Source: Thalassiosira profunda
Taxonomy: Eukaryota; Bacillariophyta; Thalassiosirophyceae; Thalassiosirales; Thalassiosiraceae
Length of the DNA stretch: 13,974 bases
NCBI GenBank assembly: GCA_036939355.1
Contig: JALLAP010000365.1
Coordinates: 1 to 13,974, forward strand
Direction: 5' to 3'
The notes beneath the pieces were generated by a model that did no database searches, was not told the origin of the DNA, and saw nothing but the letters and a program-made list of their open reading frames with translations. This document shows positions 1 through 7,138 of the stretch, in pieces. Within the stretch, counting starts at the first letter, position 1. Each line of letters starts with the position of its first letter. The translations under genes were made by a program, and so were the position numbers.

Positions 1-575
1 CACCGGTACGCCATCTTAAAGACGAGCAGAGAAAACAGGCTCAACAGGACCTCCAGCGATAGCAAGACGAGCGGAAATGAATTCAGCCACAGATCGATGT
101 GCAGCCTGCAGGGAAAGTTGGTTGGAAAGGGCTGAGAGATGGACGCCAAGGGGTGCTCGCAATCAAAAACAGCTCCCGAGAAGGCACTCACACATACGTC
201 TGCAGTCGAAGGAAGAAGACGTATCCCATCACAGTCGGTGCCGCGAGAAATACGGACTGGATTAGAGGTACGACTTGCTCTGTCTTGTTGCCTCTGGAGG
301 CGATCTTGACGCGGCACGCGTCCAACAGTGGCAAGAGGAAGACCAGCGCCAGCTCCCAACGAAGGGCCGACGCCGAGTAGAAGAGATTGTATCTGTGGAA
401 TAAGAGAGTAGAGTATGTGTTAGAGTGTTTCTGTTGACAGAAAGGCATGCTCGAAGGCGACTCACGCTTTCCACCAAAAGACCGCAAAGTTGACCAGAAG
501 CCACAAACGCGTGTACTTTTCACTGAGATACAACAGCACCTGCAAGGGCAGCGAAGAGAGTATCCGCTCGTTCAT
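1..575 (-). CDS. TMEM216/TMEM80-family (Transmemb_17) tetraspan membrane protein, 3' end cut by window
   Basis: This is a three-exon model on the minus strand: exon 1 575-466, intron 465-393, exon 2 392-192, intron 191-106, exon 3 105-1, open to the window edge. Both introns begin GTGAG(T) and end in CAG after pyrimidine-rich tracts, and both are phase 2. The spliced product is 138 residues so far. It starts MNERILSSLPLQVLLYLSEK and has four hydrophobic segments. Family landmarks are SSLPLQ near the N-terminus, a basic loop with SRGNKTEQ, then LQTYV joined across intron 2 to LHIDLWLN. The same order (SLPLQ, GTKGN, LQTYVLRL) occurs in TMEM216 and TMEM80, which are about 145-170 residues long, so little is missing. 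TMEM216 and TMEM17 act at the ciliary transition zone in the tectonic/MKS complex. That role here is inferred from the family. No single ORF covers the gene, so automatic annotation could easily miss it. Confidence 0.8.
106..191 (-). other. Intron 2 of the TMEM216-like gene (86 nt)
   Basis: The donor is TATGT|GTGAGTGCC and the acceptor is TTTCCCTGCAG|GCTGCAC, read on the minus strand. Splicing restores the family motif LQTYV-LHID. Without splicing the frame stops immediately after QTYV. Confidence 0.75.
393..465 (-). other. Intron 1 of the TMEM216-like gene (73 nt)
   Basis: The donor is AAAGC|GTGAGTCG and the acceptor is TTATTCCACAG|ATAC, read on the minus strand. The intron is phase 2 and not a multiple of three. 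Splicing it joins WWKA to YNLFYSAS in one frame. Confidence 0.75.
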
Positions 576-729
576 GTCGAATGGCTGTGGGCTCCGTTAA
601 AGAGTGGGCGCAAGCAGACAAAGTGAAATCTCGCAACAAATTGAATCCATTTGAAATTTCAGTTCGAATATTCAAAACTCGATTTTTTGAAATCTCAAAG
701 ACAGCCAGCCCACAGTTTGGGCAACGACG
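576..729. promoter_or_regulatory. Divergent promoter region, TMEM216-like gene / coiled-coil gene
   Basis: These 154 bp separate two head-to-head start codons. The right half is AT-rich. It holds three copies of TGAAATYTC (624, 652, 689); the middle one is the perfect palindrome TGAAATTTCA at 652-661. Function as a shared promoter is inferred from the arrangement. No TATA box was clearly recognised. Confidence 0.45.
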
Positions 730-1314
730 ATGACGGCCCTCACGTCCACGCTGATCAACTCGGGGTGCCTCCAGCTGGTCTCCAACGAGTATGAGAGGCT
801 CCAAGGCGCCATCGAGGGCTTGGGAACTGCCGTCGAGGGCTCTCTCGGTTGTCAGAAACACGAGCTCGAAACGAAACACAAAATCGAATTGAGCAAGGCT
901 CAGGAAAACGCAGACGCGCTTAGCAAGGAGAAGACTCGCCTCGAGGACTCGATCGCAGCAAACGAGCGGGCGTGCCAGCTCGAGATTGAACGAGACTGGT
1001 ACAAGAAAGAGGCGAGCCACCACGTTTTTTTGTTGGCATTTGAGTCTTTGCAACATCTTAGCTCTCATTATTCTTCGCTTGCAACGTATCCACAGGCACT
1101 CCACCTCGACGAGGTGCTCGAACAGACCAAGGCCCAACAGAAAGATCTTTCCAATCGCTTGGAGGAGTCCGAGCAGGACAGAAAGTGGTTGAAGGGCCAG
1201 GTGGAGAAGCTCACGCTTCGATTGAGGGAGCACGGAGTCGAGACTGATGGCGCAGGAGACGCTTTGAGCAAGAGCATGGAAGCTGCCACGCTCGAGATGC
1301 CGGGTCGTAACTGA
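730..1314 (+). CDS. Small coiled-coil protein, 194 aa (possible internal intron)
   Basis: The gene is not recognised as a named family. The open frame runs from an ATG in context ACGACGATGACG to TGA. Apart from a short N-terminal segment, the protein is highly charged and helical, with heptad-like runs of Glu, Lys and Leu at about residues 45-100 (QKHELETKHKIELSKAQENA and onward) and about 120-170 (LDEVLEQTKAQQKDLSNRLE and onward). It has no signal peptide or membrane segment. The stretch VFLLAFESL...TYPQ (about residues 99-122) interrupts the charged pattern. It is encoded by T-rich DNA bounded by GT and CCACAG, so it may be a 72-nt phase-0 intron; removal would leave 170 residues. The gene lies head-to-head with the TMEM216-like gene, which could mean shared regulation. 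A structural or flagellar role would be speculation. Confidence 0.6.
   Translation: MTALTSTLINSGCLQLVSNEYERLQGAIEGLGTAVEGSLGCQKHELETKHKIELSKAQENADALSKEKTRLEDSIAANERACQLEIERDWYKKEASHHVFLLAFESLQHLSSHYSSLATYPQALHLDEVLEQTKAQQKDLSNRLEESEQDRKWLKGQVEKLTLRLREHGVETDGAGDALSKSMEAATLEMPGRN
1024..1095 (+). other. Candidate in-frame intron (72 nt) in the coiled-coil gene
   Basis: The segment starts GTTTTTTTGTT, ends CGTATCCACAG, is T-rich, has no in-frame stop and is exactly 24 codons in phase 0. The hydrophobic peptide it would encode fits poorly in the coiled coil. The donor (GTTTTT) is weak, so retention as coding sequence is possible. Confidence 0.45.
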
Positions 1315-1614
1315 AGAGCAGCGGGGCGAGTAAACGTGGAGGCTTCATGCGTGTTTCGGTTCACAGCTCCTGTCGTTTCCTGTGTTCGTCGGTATCCTCT
1401 TTGCAAACAGACGTCTCGTCGTGTTCGTCGGTATCCTAGGATACCCGTGTGTCTATCGGTATCCTGCGCGGAGAGACACATGAGACGCGAGCATTCACCA
1501 GGATACCTTGTTCAGCCATCATCTTCACATAACGCACAGATCTCCTACCCACCACTCTTCACCCATCATCAATAGCAACTGCTCTCACTCGCTCGCCTAC
1601 CAACTGTCTGCAAC
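1315..1614 (+). promoter_or_regulatory. Upstream region of the PX-like gene with a cluster of GGTATCC boxes
   Basis: This 300-bp stretch has no convincing gene. It carries five GGTATCC/GGATACC boxes: 1391-1397 (+), 1430-1436 (+), 1439-1445 (-), 1458-1464 (+) and 1501-1507 (-). The second and third form the perfect 16-nt palindrome GGTATCCTAGGATACC (1430-1445). Downstream, from about 1515 to 1614, the sequence is C/T-rich (CTCCTACCCACCACTCTTCA) and looks like a 5' UTR leading to CTGCAACATGTC. A binding site for a dimeric regulator is inferred. A decayed repeat is the alternative. Confidence 0.5.
1382..1437 (+). repeat. 17-bp direct repeat containing the GGTATCC box
   Basis: The 17-mer GTGTTCGTCGGTATCCT occurs identically at 1382-1398 and 1421-1437, a 39-bp period. 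A diverged third copy (GTGTGTCTATCGGTATCCT) ends at 1465. Confidence 0.85.
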
Positions 1615-2535
1615 ATGTCCGCATACGCCTCCCTTCCGGGCCAAATCCTGCCGCCCGTCTTCGCTTTTGGGCTCGTCGATGCAGGCCTCGATATCAAAGC
1701 CTCCATCACCACAACTCAGCAGAAGGATACATCAGCGCTTCCTTCAGAGCACGATGCCTGGCTAACGAAGGCCCGCTGTCCCTCTCCTCGTTCGACGCTC
1801 GCCCTGCTTTCCGAGCAATACCATCCGAAGCAACCAGTGGAGGTATCAAAGGCGATCGATACCGTCGTCGTTCACTCCGCGCGGTTGAACGCAGCCGCGC
1901 TGGTCAAGAGCTTGACGTCCAACTCTGGAGGACGCGCCGCCAAAAGAGCTGAACTAGCACAAGCTACTGAGGATGCAAGCGCGCTCGCCTCAGAGAGCAA
2001 GACGACATGGGAGGACAAAGATGATGCCGAGCTAGACGAGGAATATTCAATGTACGACTACAGTGAAGAGTTCGACACTCCAAGCTCTGGCGATGGCGAC
2101 ATCATTGGCCACGAAGATACTCAGCGCGCTGCTGCACTGGATCCGACCGCCTTCGAGTTCACGCTTTCCGTGGCCTACCAGGGGCGCCAGTACGATACTA
2201 CGCGAGCCTTTGCGTCCTTCGTCAAGCTCAGGGACGCCATGCTGCGCGAGCTGCTCGCCGGAGCGAATGCCGACCACTGCACGAGTAGGCGCCTACGAAT
2301 GCCCATCGACATTCTCGTGCCAGAGCTCCCAAGGGTATCATCCTCTGAGAGCTCCGCGTTGGGCGGCCTGGGGTCGCTGCAAGCGACCGCCCGGAGTTAC
2401 CGCCCCAAAATGGAGCGCTGGATGGACGAGGTGATGGCGGCCTTTCCCTACAGCCGCAGCTTGGCGCGCTTCCTGTGGGAGCCTCTGAAATCGAGCGACA
2501 GTTGTGCTGATAAGCTTGATACCATCGAAGAATAG
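1615..2535 (+). CDS. PX (phox homology)-like domain protein, 306 aa
   Basis: An uninterrupted ORF starts at CAACATGTCC after a pyrimidine-rich leader. Residues 1-130 match nothing I recognise and are Ser/Ala-rich. Residues 131-155 are strongly acidic (EDKDDAELDEEYSMYDYSEE). Residues about 178-291 look like a PX domain: a beta-strand pair (AFEFTLSVAYQGRQYDTTRA), then FASFVKLRDAMLREL in the place of the usual R-Y-S-E-F-x-x-L motif, then a Pro-containing loop LVPELPR, then RPKMERWMDEV and a final SRSLARFLWEP matching the terminal F-L-x-x of PX domains. PX domains bind phosphoinositides on endosomes. The canonical Arg of RR(Y/F) is not clean here (TTRAFASF), so lipid binding is uncertain. There is no membrane segment. 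Confidence 0.6.
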   Translation: MSAYASLPGQILPPVFAFGLVDAGLDIKASITTTQQKDTSALPSEHDAWLTKARCPSPRSTLALLSEQYHPKQPVEVSKAIDTVVVHSARLNAAALVKSLTSNSGGRAAKRAELAQATEDASALASESKTTWEDKDDAELDEEYSMYDYSEEFDTPSSGDGDIIGHEDTQRAAALDPTAFEFTLSVAYQGRQYDTTRAFASFVKLRDAMLRELLAGANADHCTSRRLRMPIDILVPELPRVSSSESSALGGLGSLQATARSYRPKMERWMDEVMAAFPYSRSLARFLWEPLKSSDSCADKLDTIEE

Positions 2536-2850
2536 CCAGACCAGATGATATGAAATTTCTCCTGAGAGCCCTGAGGTATCCTCAATCGATTGAAGCATGG
2601 AGAAGATACAACTATAACTGTACACCAATAGCCTTTTACACCCACCGCTCTGCCACATTCCCAACATGCACCGCCGACATCATCTTATCACCAACGCCCC
2701 AGATCCAATTTTCACCTTGCGGACATCCTCTCAAGCAAATTTCCCTTGTCATTCAAAAGCAGACTTTCCTCTCTGCCCTCTTCGATGCATCGCGCCACCG
2801 CCACCGGAGACAGAAGGCAGACAACGCACCACGGCGTCGCCACCCCGCTC
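2536..2850. other. Intergenic region between convergent genes (3' UTRs)
   Basis: These 315 bp lie between the PX-like stop and the stop of the minus-strand membrane protein. They contain one more GGTATCC box (2575-2581, inside GAGGTATCCTC) and a nearby 12-nt palindrome TCAATCGATTGA. I see no coding signal and no clear AATAAA on either strand. Short open frames here are C-rich chance ORFs. Confidence 0.5.
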
Positions 2851-3195
2851 TTACGTGATGAGCGGCTCGTCCAATCCGTCGTGGGCGTCCTGGAAGATGA
2901 TCTGATTCAGATCCCCGTCCGCCTTTTGCCGCTCCTCCCGTTCCCGCTGCTTCTTCTTGCGACACGCGCAGAAGCAACACGCCGCGATCAGTAGCACCAC
3001 CACGGCCAATATAATCCAGATCCACCACGGCGACCCCGATCCCTGCGTCCCCATATCGGAGATGGGTTGATCGGCGACAGCCGCCTGTTGGCCGGCGCCG
3101 TCTTCGGCCTCGGCGGAGAGCCGGACGAGCGCGGCCGCCTGCGCCGCCGCCAGCGATGGCTTGTCGGCAAGGATGAGGTCGGTGCCGCGCAGCAT
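2851..3195 (-). CDS. Small single-pass membrane protein, 114 aa
   Basis: The ORF starts in good context (AGCAAAATGC) and ends TAA. The N-terminal 50 residues are Ala-rich and weakly amphipathic, with no classical cleavable signal peptide. One transmembrane helix covers residues 57-78 (WWIWIILAVVVLLIAACCFC). It is followed by ACRKKKQREREERQK, so the positive-inside rule puts the C-terminus in the cytosol. Four Cys at the inner edge (73, 74, 76, 78) are candidates for palmitoylation. The tail ends DEPLIT, an acidic-Leu pattern. The PWWxW entry and Cys cluster resemble the transmembrane segment of the larger protein at 5165-7120. The family is unknown. An upstream exon supplying a signal peptide cannot be excluded. 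Confidence 0.6.
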   Translation of the reverse strand: MLRGTDLILADKPSLAAAQAAALVRLSAEAEDGAGQQAAVADQPISDMGTQGSGSPWWIWIILAVVVLLIAACCFCACRKKKQREREERQKADGDLNQIIFQDAHDGLDEPLIT

Positions 3196-3416
3196 TTTGC
3201 TGGTTGTTGGATGACTGGTTGTTGGATGAAGGTATGCGGGAGAATGGCCGCGAGGCGGCGGTGTAGCGGGCGAAGATGTATGCGGAGGTCAGATGCACCT
3301 GGGTTCTTTATGTCCGTAGGAATAGTATGATTCAACTTACTTGAAGGGGAGGAGGTTAAGCGCGTTTCCGCGAAGGAGGCGCGGCACTCCAGCCCGCCTT
3401 TGGCCTCCTCACAACC
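3196..3416. promoter_or_regulatory. Divergent promoter between the small membrane protein and the PLP enzyme, with possible 5'-UTR intron
   Basis: These 221 bp separate two opposite start codons. On the minus strand a segment 3340-3299 has a consensus donor GTAAGT and ends AACCCAG (42 nt). It could be a 5'-UTR intron of the small membrane protein, because the flanking frame has stops. Regulation of both genes from here is inferred. Confidence 0.4.
3200..3229. repeat. Perfect 15-bp tandem repeat, two units
   Basis: CTGGTTGTTGGATGA occurs at 3200-3214 and again at 3215-3229. On the minus strand it lies in the 5' UTR, four bases before the ATG of the small membrane protein. Confidence 0.9.
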
Positions 3417-5104
3417 ATGAGCGATGCGTCGCCATTGCAATCCATGCTGGCATTCGTCGGCACGTCGCTCCTCGCGCGGCGATGGGTTCAGCTGTCGTCG
3501 CGCTCGTCGCGGAGAGCGGCGCGGTCCATCGGCGCTCCGGGGGCGCCTCCTCCCTCGCTCGCGGAATCTTTGTCCCTGTGAGCTTAGCCTGCGTGCCTTG
3601 CGCTGCATCTGGCTTCGTTCTCATCCTCACCTCGTCTGTTCGACTGAGCAGGGGCACGGAGGAGGTGGATGCCCTGCGCGCACAACACATGAGCAATTCG
3701 TGCTCGGTATCCTATCGCAACACGGGACCACTCCACATCGCGTCCGGATACAAATCTCGCCTTGTCGACATCAACGGTGTTTCGTACCTCGACACCCGCA
3801 ACAATGTGGCCCACGTCGGACACGGCCACCCGGAAATCGTCCGAGCTGCGCAGTATCAGATGCAAAACTTGCAGACGAACACGCGGTACCTCCACCCGCA
3901 CGCCTCTCTGCTGGCGAAGAAGCTGGCGGATCTGCTGCCCGGACCGTTGGAAGTGGTGTTCTTCGTCAATTCGGGGAGCGAGGCGAACGATCTGGCGCTG
4001 CGTCTCGCACGTGCTCATGGCATGCGACATTCGGAAAGTGAGGGGAAGAAACGACACATCATAACGATCGATCATGCGTACCACGGACATACGCTGGCGA
4101 CGTTGGATGTGAGCCCGTACAAGCACCGGCAGGGGAGGGAAATGGAGTGTCCCGAGTATGTGACGAGGGTGCCGTGTCCAGACGTGTACAGGGGCCTCCA
4201 TGCCGTCAAACGACCCACGCAACCATCTGCACGCAGCGAATCATCAAGTGGTGAAACAGAACGGCAGTATTGTGAGAGTGAAGCCGAGGCTGCTGAAAGG
4301 TATGCGTCGTACGTTGAACGGGCATGCGAGGAAATCACCTCCCAGGGGCACGCAGTAAGCGCTTTTCTAATGGAGGGCGGCATGAGCGTGGCTGGCGTCA
4401 TCCTGCCTCCGAAATCGTACCTGCGACGATGCGCCAATGCCGTTCGAAGGGCAGGAGGAGTGTACGTAGCAGACGAAGTTCAGACTGGCTTTGGACGTTT
4501 GGGCACGTGCACGTGGGCCTTTCAGCATTCCAACGGCGACGAAAGCGACGAAATCGTTCCGGACATTGTCACGGTGGGCAAGCCGTTTGGCAATGGCATG
4601 CCGCTGGCTGCTGTGGTTACCACGCGGGAGATCGCGTCAAGCTTCGAAGCGCTTGGGGTCGAGTATTTTAATACGTTTGCGGGCTCGCCGGTGTGCTGTG
4701 CGGCTGGTTTGGCAATGATCGACGTCCTGTCGAAGGAACGTCTGCAGGAGAATGCCTCAGCTGTGGGAGAGCATCTGATGGAACTGCTGAGAGGCGTGCA
4801 GGCTAGATGTGGATGGATCGGAGATATTCGAGGATCGGGGCTCTTTCTTGGAGTGGAGTTCGTGCGCGACCAAGAGACATTGGAGCCGGCAACCAAAGAG
4901 ACGTCGTTCGTTTGCAGTGTTCTGAAGGACAAGTACAAGGTGTTGACGAGCATCGATGGGCCCAACGAGAATGTGCTGGTCATCAAACCGCCGATGGTCT
5001 TCTCGAGGGACGATGCGGAGCTGTTCGTCTCTCGTCTTGAGCAGGCACTCGTCGAGGATTTGCCGACGACCAATCTGGACGAGCTGGGAACGACGCCCAC
5101 ATAA
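3417..5104 (+). CDS. Class III PLP-dependent enzyme, ethanolamine-phosphate/phosphohydroxylysine phospho-lyase-like (AGXT2-like), 537 aa spliced
   Basis: The model has exon 1 3417-3577, intron 3578-3651 and exon 2 3652-5104 (1614 nt). The uninterrupted ORF opens upstream in another frame, but the spliced start gives a better N-terminus. MSDASPLQSMLAFVGTSLLA is followed by an Arg/Ser-rich stretch without acidic residues, as expected for a mitochondrial targeting peptide. The catalytic region follows ETNPPL/PHYKPL: NNVAHVGHGHPEIVRAA, then GSEANDLALRLA (about 162-173), HAYHGHT (195-201), ADEVQTGFGR with cofactor-binding Asp328, TVGKPFGNG with Schiff-base Lys364, and EYFNTFAGSPVCCAAGLA. 'NVAHVGH' fits the phospho-lyase subgroup better than true AGXT2. 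Those enzymes split phosphoethanolamine or phosphohydroxylysine to an aldehyde, ammonia and phosphate. A Ser/Glu-rich insert of about 30 residues follows PDVYRGLHA. Exact substrate cannot be told from sequence; an aminotransferase remains possible. Confidence 0.85.
3578..3651 (+). other. Intron in the PLP enzyme gene (74 nt)
   Basis: The donor is CCCT|GTGAGCTTA and the acceptor is CGACTGAGCAG|GGGCACG, phase 2. Splicing moves exon 1 (ATG 3417) into the frame of exon 2 exactly. The frame of exon 1 would stop at the donor TGA if unspliced. Confidence 0.7.
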
Positions 5105-5164
5105 ATATTTATCACTAACTACATCCCTTTTCCCTGCTTCTGTGTATTGTCAGTCTGCAATATT
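5105..5164. terminator. Short convergent 3' intergenic gap
   Basis: Only 60 bp lie between the two stop codons. The sequence ATAAATATTTAT right after the + strand stop is AT-rich and could serve 3' end formation. This is not a bacterial terminator; polyadenylation use is inferred. Confidence 0.3.
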
Positions 5165-7120
5165 CTATAAGCCTGATATGCCAAGCGACCCTCCGGATTC
5201 CTCGTCGTCGCTCTCCACGCCCGCATCCTGTTTCCACGAAATCCGTCTGGTGAAGCTCGCGAACATTGATCCTTGAGGCGCCCTCTTCGAGGCCTTTCCC
5301 TTCTTCCTCGACGCCTCGCGAGATTCGACCGCCGGCTCGTGCTCTCCTGCTGACATGGTCGCGCAGGATTCGTTGTACCTGGCGTTGCTGTCGCTGCCGT
5401 TGTCTCCGTCGTTCCGCTCTCCTTTGCCATCTTCGATGCACAAAACCTCCTCTTCATCTCCAGCGACGGACTCCTCAACTAGCACATCCTGCGGTTTGGA
5501 TGCGCGCAGCGACGATCGGAGCCTCTCGGTCACGCTCCTTCGCCTCCTGGCCTTGCCAGCCTTCGTTTTCTTCTTCTTGCGCTTCTTCTTCCGCTCGGCC
5601 GTGCCACCACTCGGTTCGTTGGTTGAGTTGGCGTAGTACACGTCTTCCGCAAACACGCTCTTGGCCCGCGAAATCTTGGCCCCGCCCGGCTCCTTGCTCT
5701 CTCGAGTCCTGTACGAGCCATCGAGGGTGTCGGCATTGCCGCCGTAATAAACATCGGCGGCATACATGCTTGCAACCCGCGGGGCCTTTTGGCCGTTGGG
5801 ATCGACGAGGTTGGAGCTGTAGGGCACCAGAGCCAGCTCCTCGGGAGGATCCACCGACGGCAGATCGAGGTCGCTCACCACGCTCTCGATGTCCACGGGC
5901 CTTCGGTTCGTCTCGGGTTGCTGCCCAGGATTGCTGGGCGGGGGCCTGTTCGACACGCGCCGGCTCGTACGCTTGCTCTTGGCGTCCACGGCGATGCTCG
6001 CGGGAGGCCCGGTGGTTCGTCGCACCCTCTTGCTACCAGCCACCGAGGCGCGCTTCTTCCTGTGATCACTGCTCATCCAAACGGCCAGCGCTTGTTCCTG
6101 CTTGGCCTCCTCCCTCTTGGCATGGCGCTTCCGGCGCCACGCGCAGCCGCAGACGCAGCAAAGACACAGCATGAGGAGAACGAGGACGAGGACGAGCCAG
6201 GCCCACCACGGCACGGTCGCAGTGGTATCTTCCAACACAACGCTGGCGCCATCTCCATCGGTCACCTTGACCACAATCGCTTCTGCCGCCGGACTGGGGG
6301 TAGGCCGGCGACTGGGCGGATCCGTGGCCCCGGTCACAATGTCGCCGAAGTCAAAAGAGTCCGCTTCCACCTCCACGCCGTCGAACGGGTTCACGAAGAT
6401 GACATTCACATCTCCATCCGATACATCGTACACGACAGGACCGCCAATTCCGTCGATGGCCACGGTGCCCCCGTTCTTCTTCAGGTACGCCGCCAGGTCC
6501 TGGAACTCCTCGCGGATGCGCTCCATGATTATGGAGAGGGCGAAGTCTTGTACGTCTTCACGGCCGCGGACGACCACGCGGAGGGCAATGTCGACGGCGT
6601 CGAGCCTCCGGTGGTGATTGGCCTTCGGGGCTTGGCCGCCTCGCAGGACGGTCTGGCGGGAGAGGCGCCGGTTGCCCTTGTTGGTGGCCTCCGGGCGGGG
6701 TCCCTTGACCCCAACAACATTGTGATTCTGGCTCGAACTCATCAACCTGCCCGCGTACTCGACTTTTGACAGCGCCAACCCGGTGCCCACGAGCTCCCGC
6801 TTGAGCATCTCGGTGGTCCATCTCAAAATGCTGCTGATCACCTCCTTGTCCATCCGGTATCCTTTCGGTACGTTGTTCAGCGTCAGCTTGACGGGGTGAG
6901 AACTCTCCACGATTGGCGAAATGGGCGGGGGCGTCGGCCGCGGCGTGGGGCGGGGGGCCCCGCACTCGTACGAGGTGAGGCGGAAGCACAGCTGGGTCTC
7001 GGGGCGATAACACATGCCGCTTGGGCACACGCCGAGGTGCGCGGCGACGCCCTCGTTGCGGACGTCGGCGGCCGCCGCGGCCGATAGGAGGAGTAGGAGG
7101 AGGAGGAGGAGGGCCCGCAT
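5165..7120 (-). CDS. Secretory-pathway single-pass type I membrane protein with long basic cytoplasmic tail, 651 aa
   Basis: This is an uninterrupted ORF. Residues 1-18 form a very strong signal peptide (MRALLLLLLLLLSAAAAA). Next comes a small Cys-containing segment (CPSGMCYRPETQLCF, about 32-46), a Pro/Thr linker (PRPTPRPTPPP) and an extracellular alpha/beta region (about 75-250: VKLTLNNVPKGYRMDKEVIS through DVNVIFVNPF). It contains two RRL sites (151-153, 171-173); RXL is a processing motif in diatom cell-wall precursors, so cleavage is a possibility. A Pro/Ser linker leads to the membrane helix at 305-328 (PWWAWLVLVLVLLMLCLCCV), then RRKRHAKR. The cytoplasmic tail of about 320 residues is rich in Lys/Arg, Ser and acidic runs. 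It contains two similar motifs, SMYAADVYY (451-459) and SVFAEDVYY (488-496), and a polybasic stretch (510-528). I recognise no named domain. A biosilica or wall role is speculative. Confidence 0.8.
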   Translation of the reverse strand: MRALLLLLLLLLSAAAAADVRNEGVAAHLGVCPSGMCYRPETQLCFRLTSYECGAPRPTPRPTPPPISPIVESSHPVKLTLNNVPKGYRMDKEVISSILRWTTEMLKRELVGTGLALSKVEYAGRLMSSSQNHNVVGVKGPRPEATNKGNRRLSRQTVLRGGQAPKANHHRRLDAVDIALRVVVRGREDVQDFALSIIMERIREEFQDLAAYLKKNGGTVAIDGIGGPVVYDVSDGDVNVIFVNPFDGVEVEADSFDFGDIVTGATDPPSRRPTPSPAAEAIVVKVTDGDGASVVLEDTTATVPWWAWLVLVLVLLMLCLCCVCGCAWRRKRHAKREEAKQEQALAVWMSSDHRKKRASVAGSKRVRRTTGPPASIAVDAKSKRTSRRVSNRPPPSNPGQQPETNRRPVDIESVVSDLDLPSVDPPEELALVPYSSNLVDPNGQKAPRVASMYAADVYYGGNADTLDGSYRTRESKEPGGAKISRAKSVFAEDVYYANSTNEPSGGTAERKKKRKKKKTKAGKARRRRSVTERLRSSLRASKPQDVLVEESVAGDEEEVLCIEDGKGERNDGDNGSDSNARYNESCATMSAGEHEPAVESREASRKKGKASKRAPQGSMFASFTRRISWKQDAGVESDDEESGGSLGISGL

Positions 7121-7138
7121 CGTCGTCGTCGTCGTCGG
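7086..7138. repeat. Trinucleotide microsatellites at the start of the membrane protein gene
   Basis: GGAGGA-type triplets (7086-7112) encode the poly-Leu core of the signal peptide on the minus strand. A run of CGT triplets (about 7121-7138) lies just upstream of the ATG. Length variation would alter signal peptide length or 5' UTR. Confidence 0.75.

Noticed and set aside
77..380. Plus-strand small ORFs at the left end
   Set aside because: They overlap exons 2 and 3 of the TMEM216-like gene on the other strand and have no family resemblance.
520..1233. Long minus-strand ORF (237 codons) opposite the coiled-coil gene
   Set aside because: It is the antisense of the charged coiled-coil frame, rich in Leu/Val by codon mirroring, and overlaps both the divergent promoter and exon 1 of the TMEM216-like gene.
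3409..4222. Minus-strand ORFs opposite the PLP enzyme (95 and 212 codons)
   Set aside because: The plus strand encodes unmistakable class III PLP motifs; the antisense frames lack any recognisable domain.
5266..6769. Plus-strand ORFs of 302 and 326 codons inside the large membrane protein gene
   Set aside because: They mirror the GC-rich minus-strand gene. The proteins are Arg/Ser/His-rich without domains, while the minus frame has a signal peptide, linker and transmembrane helix.
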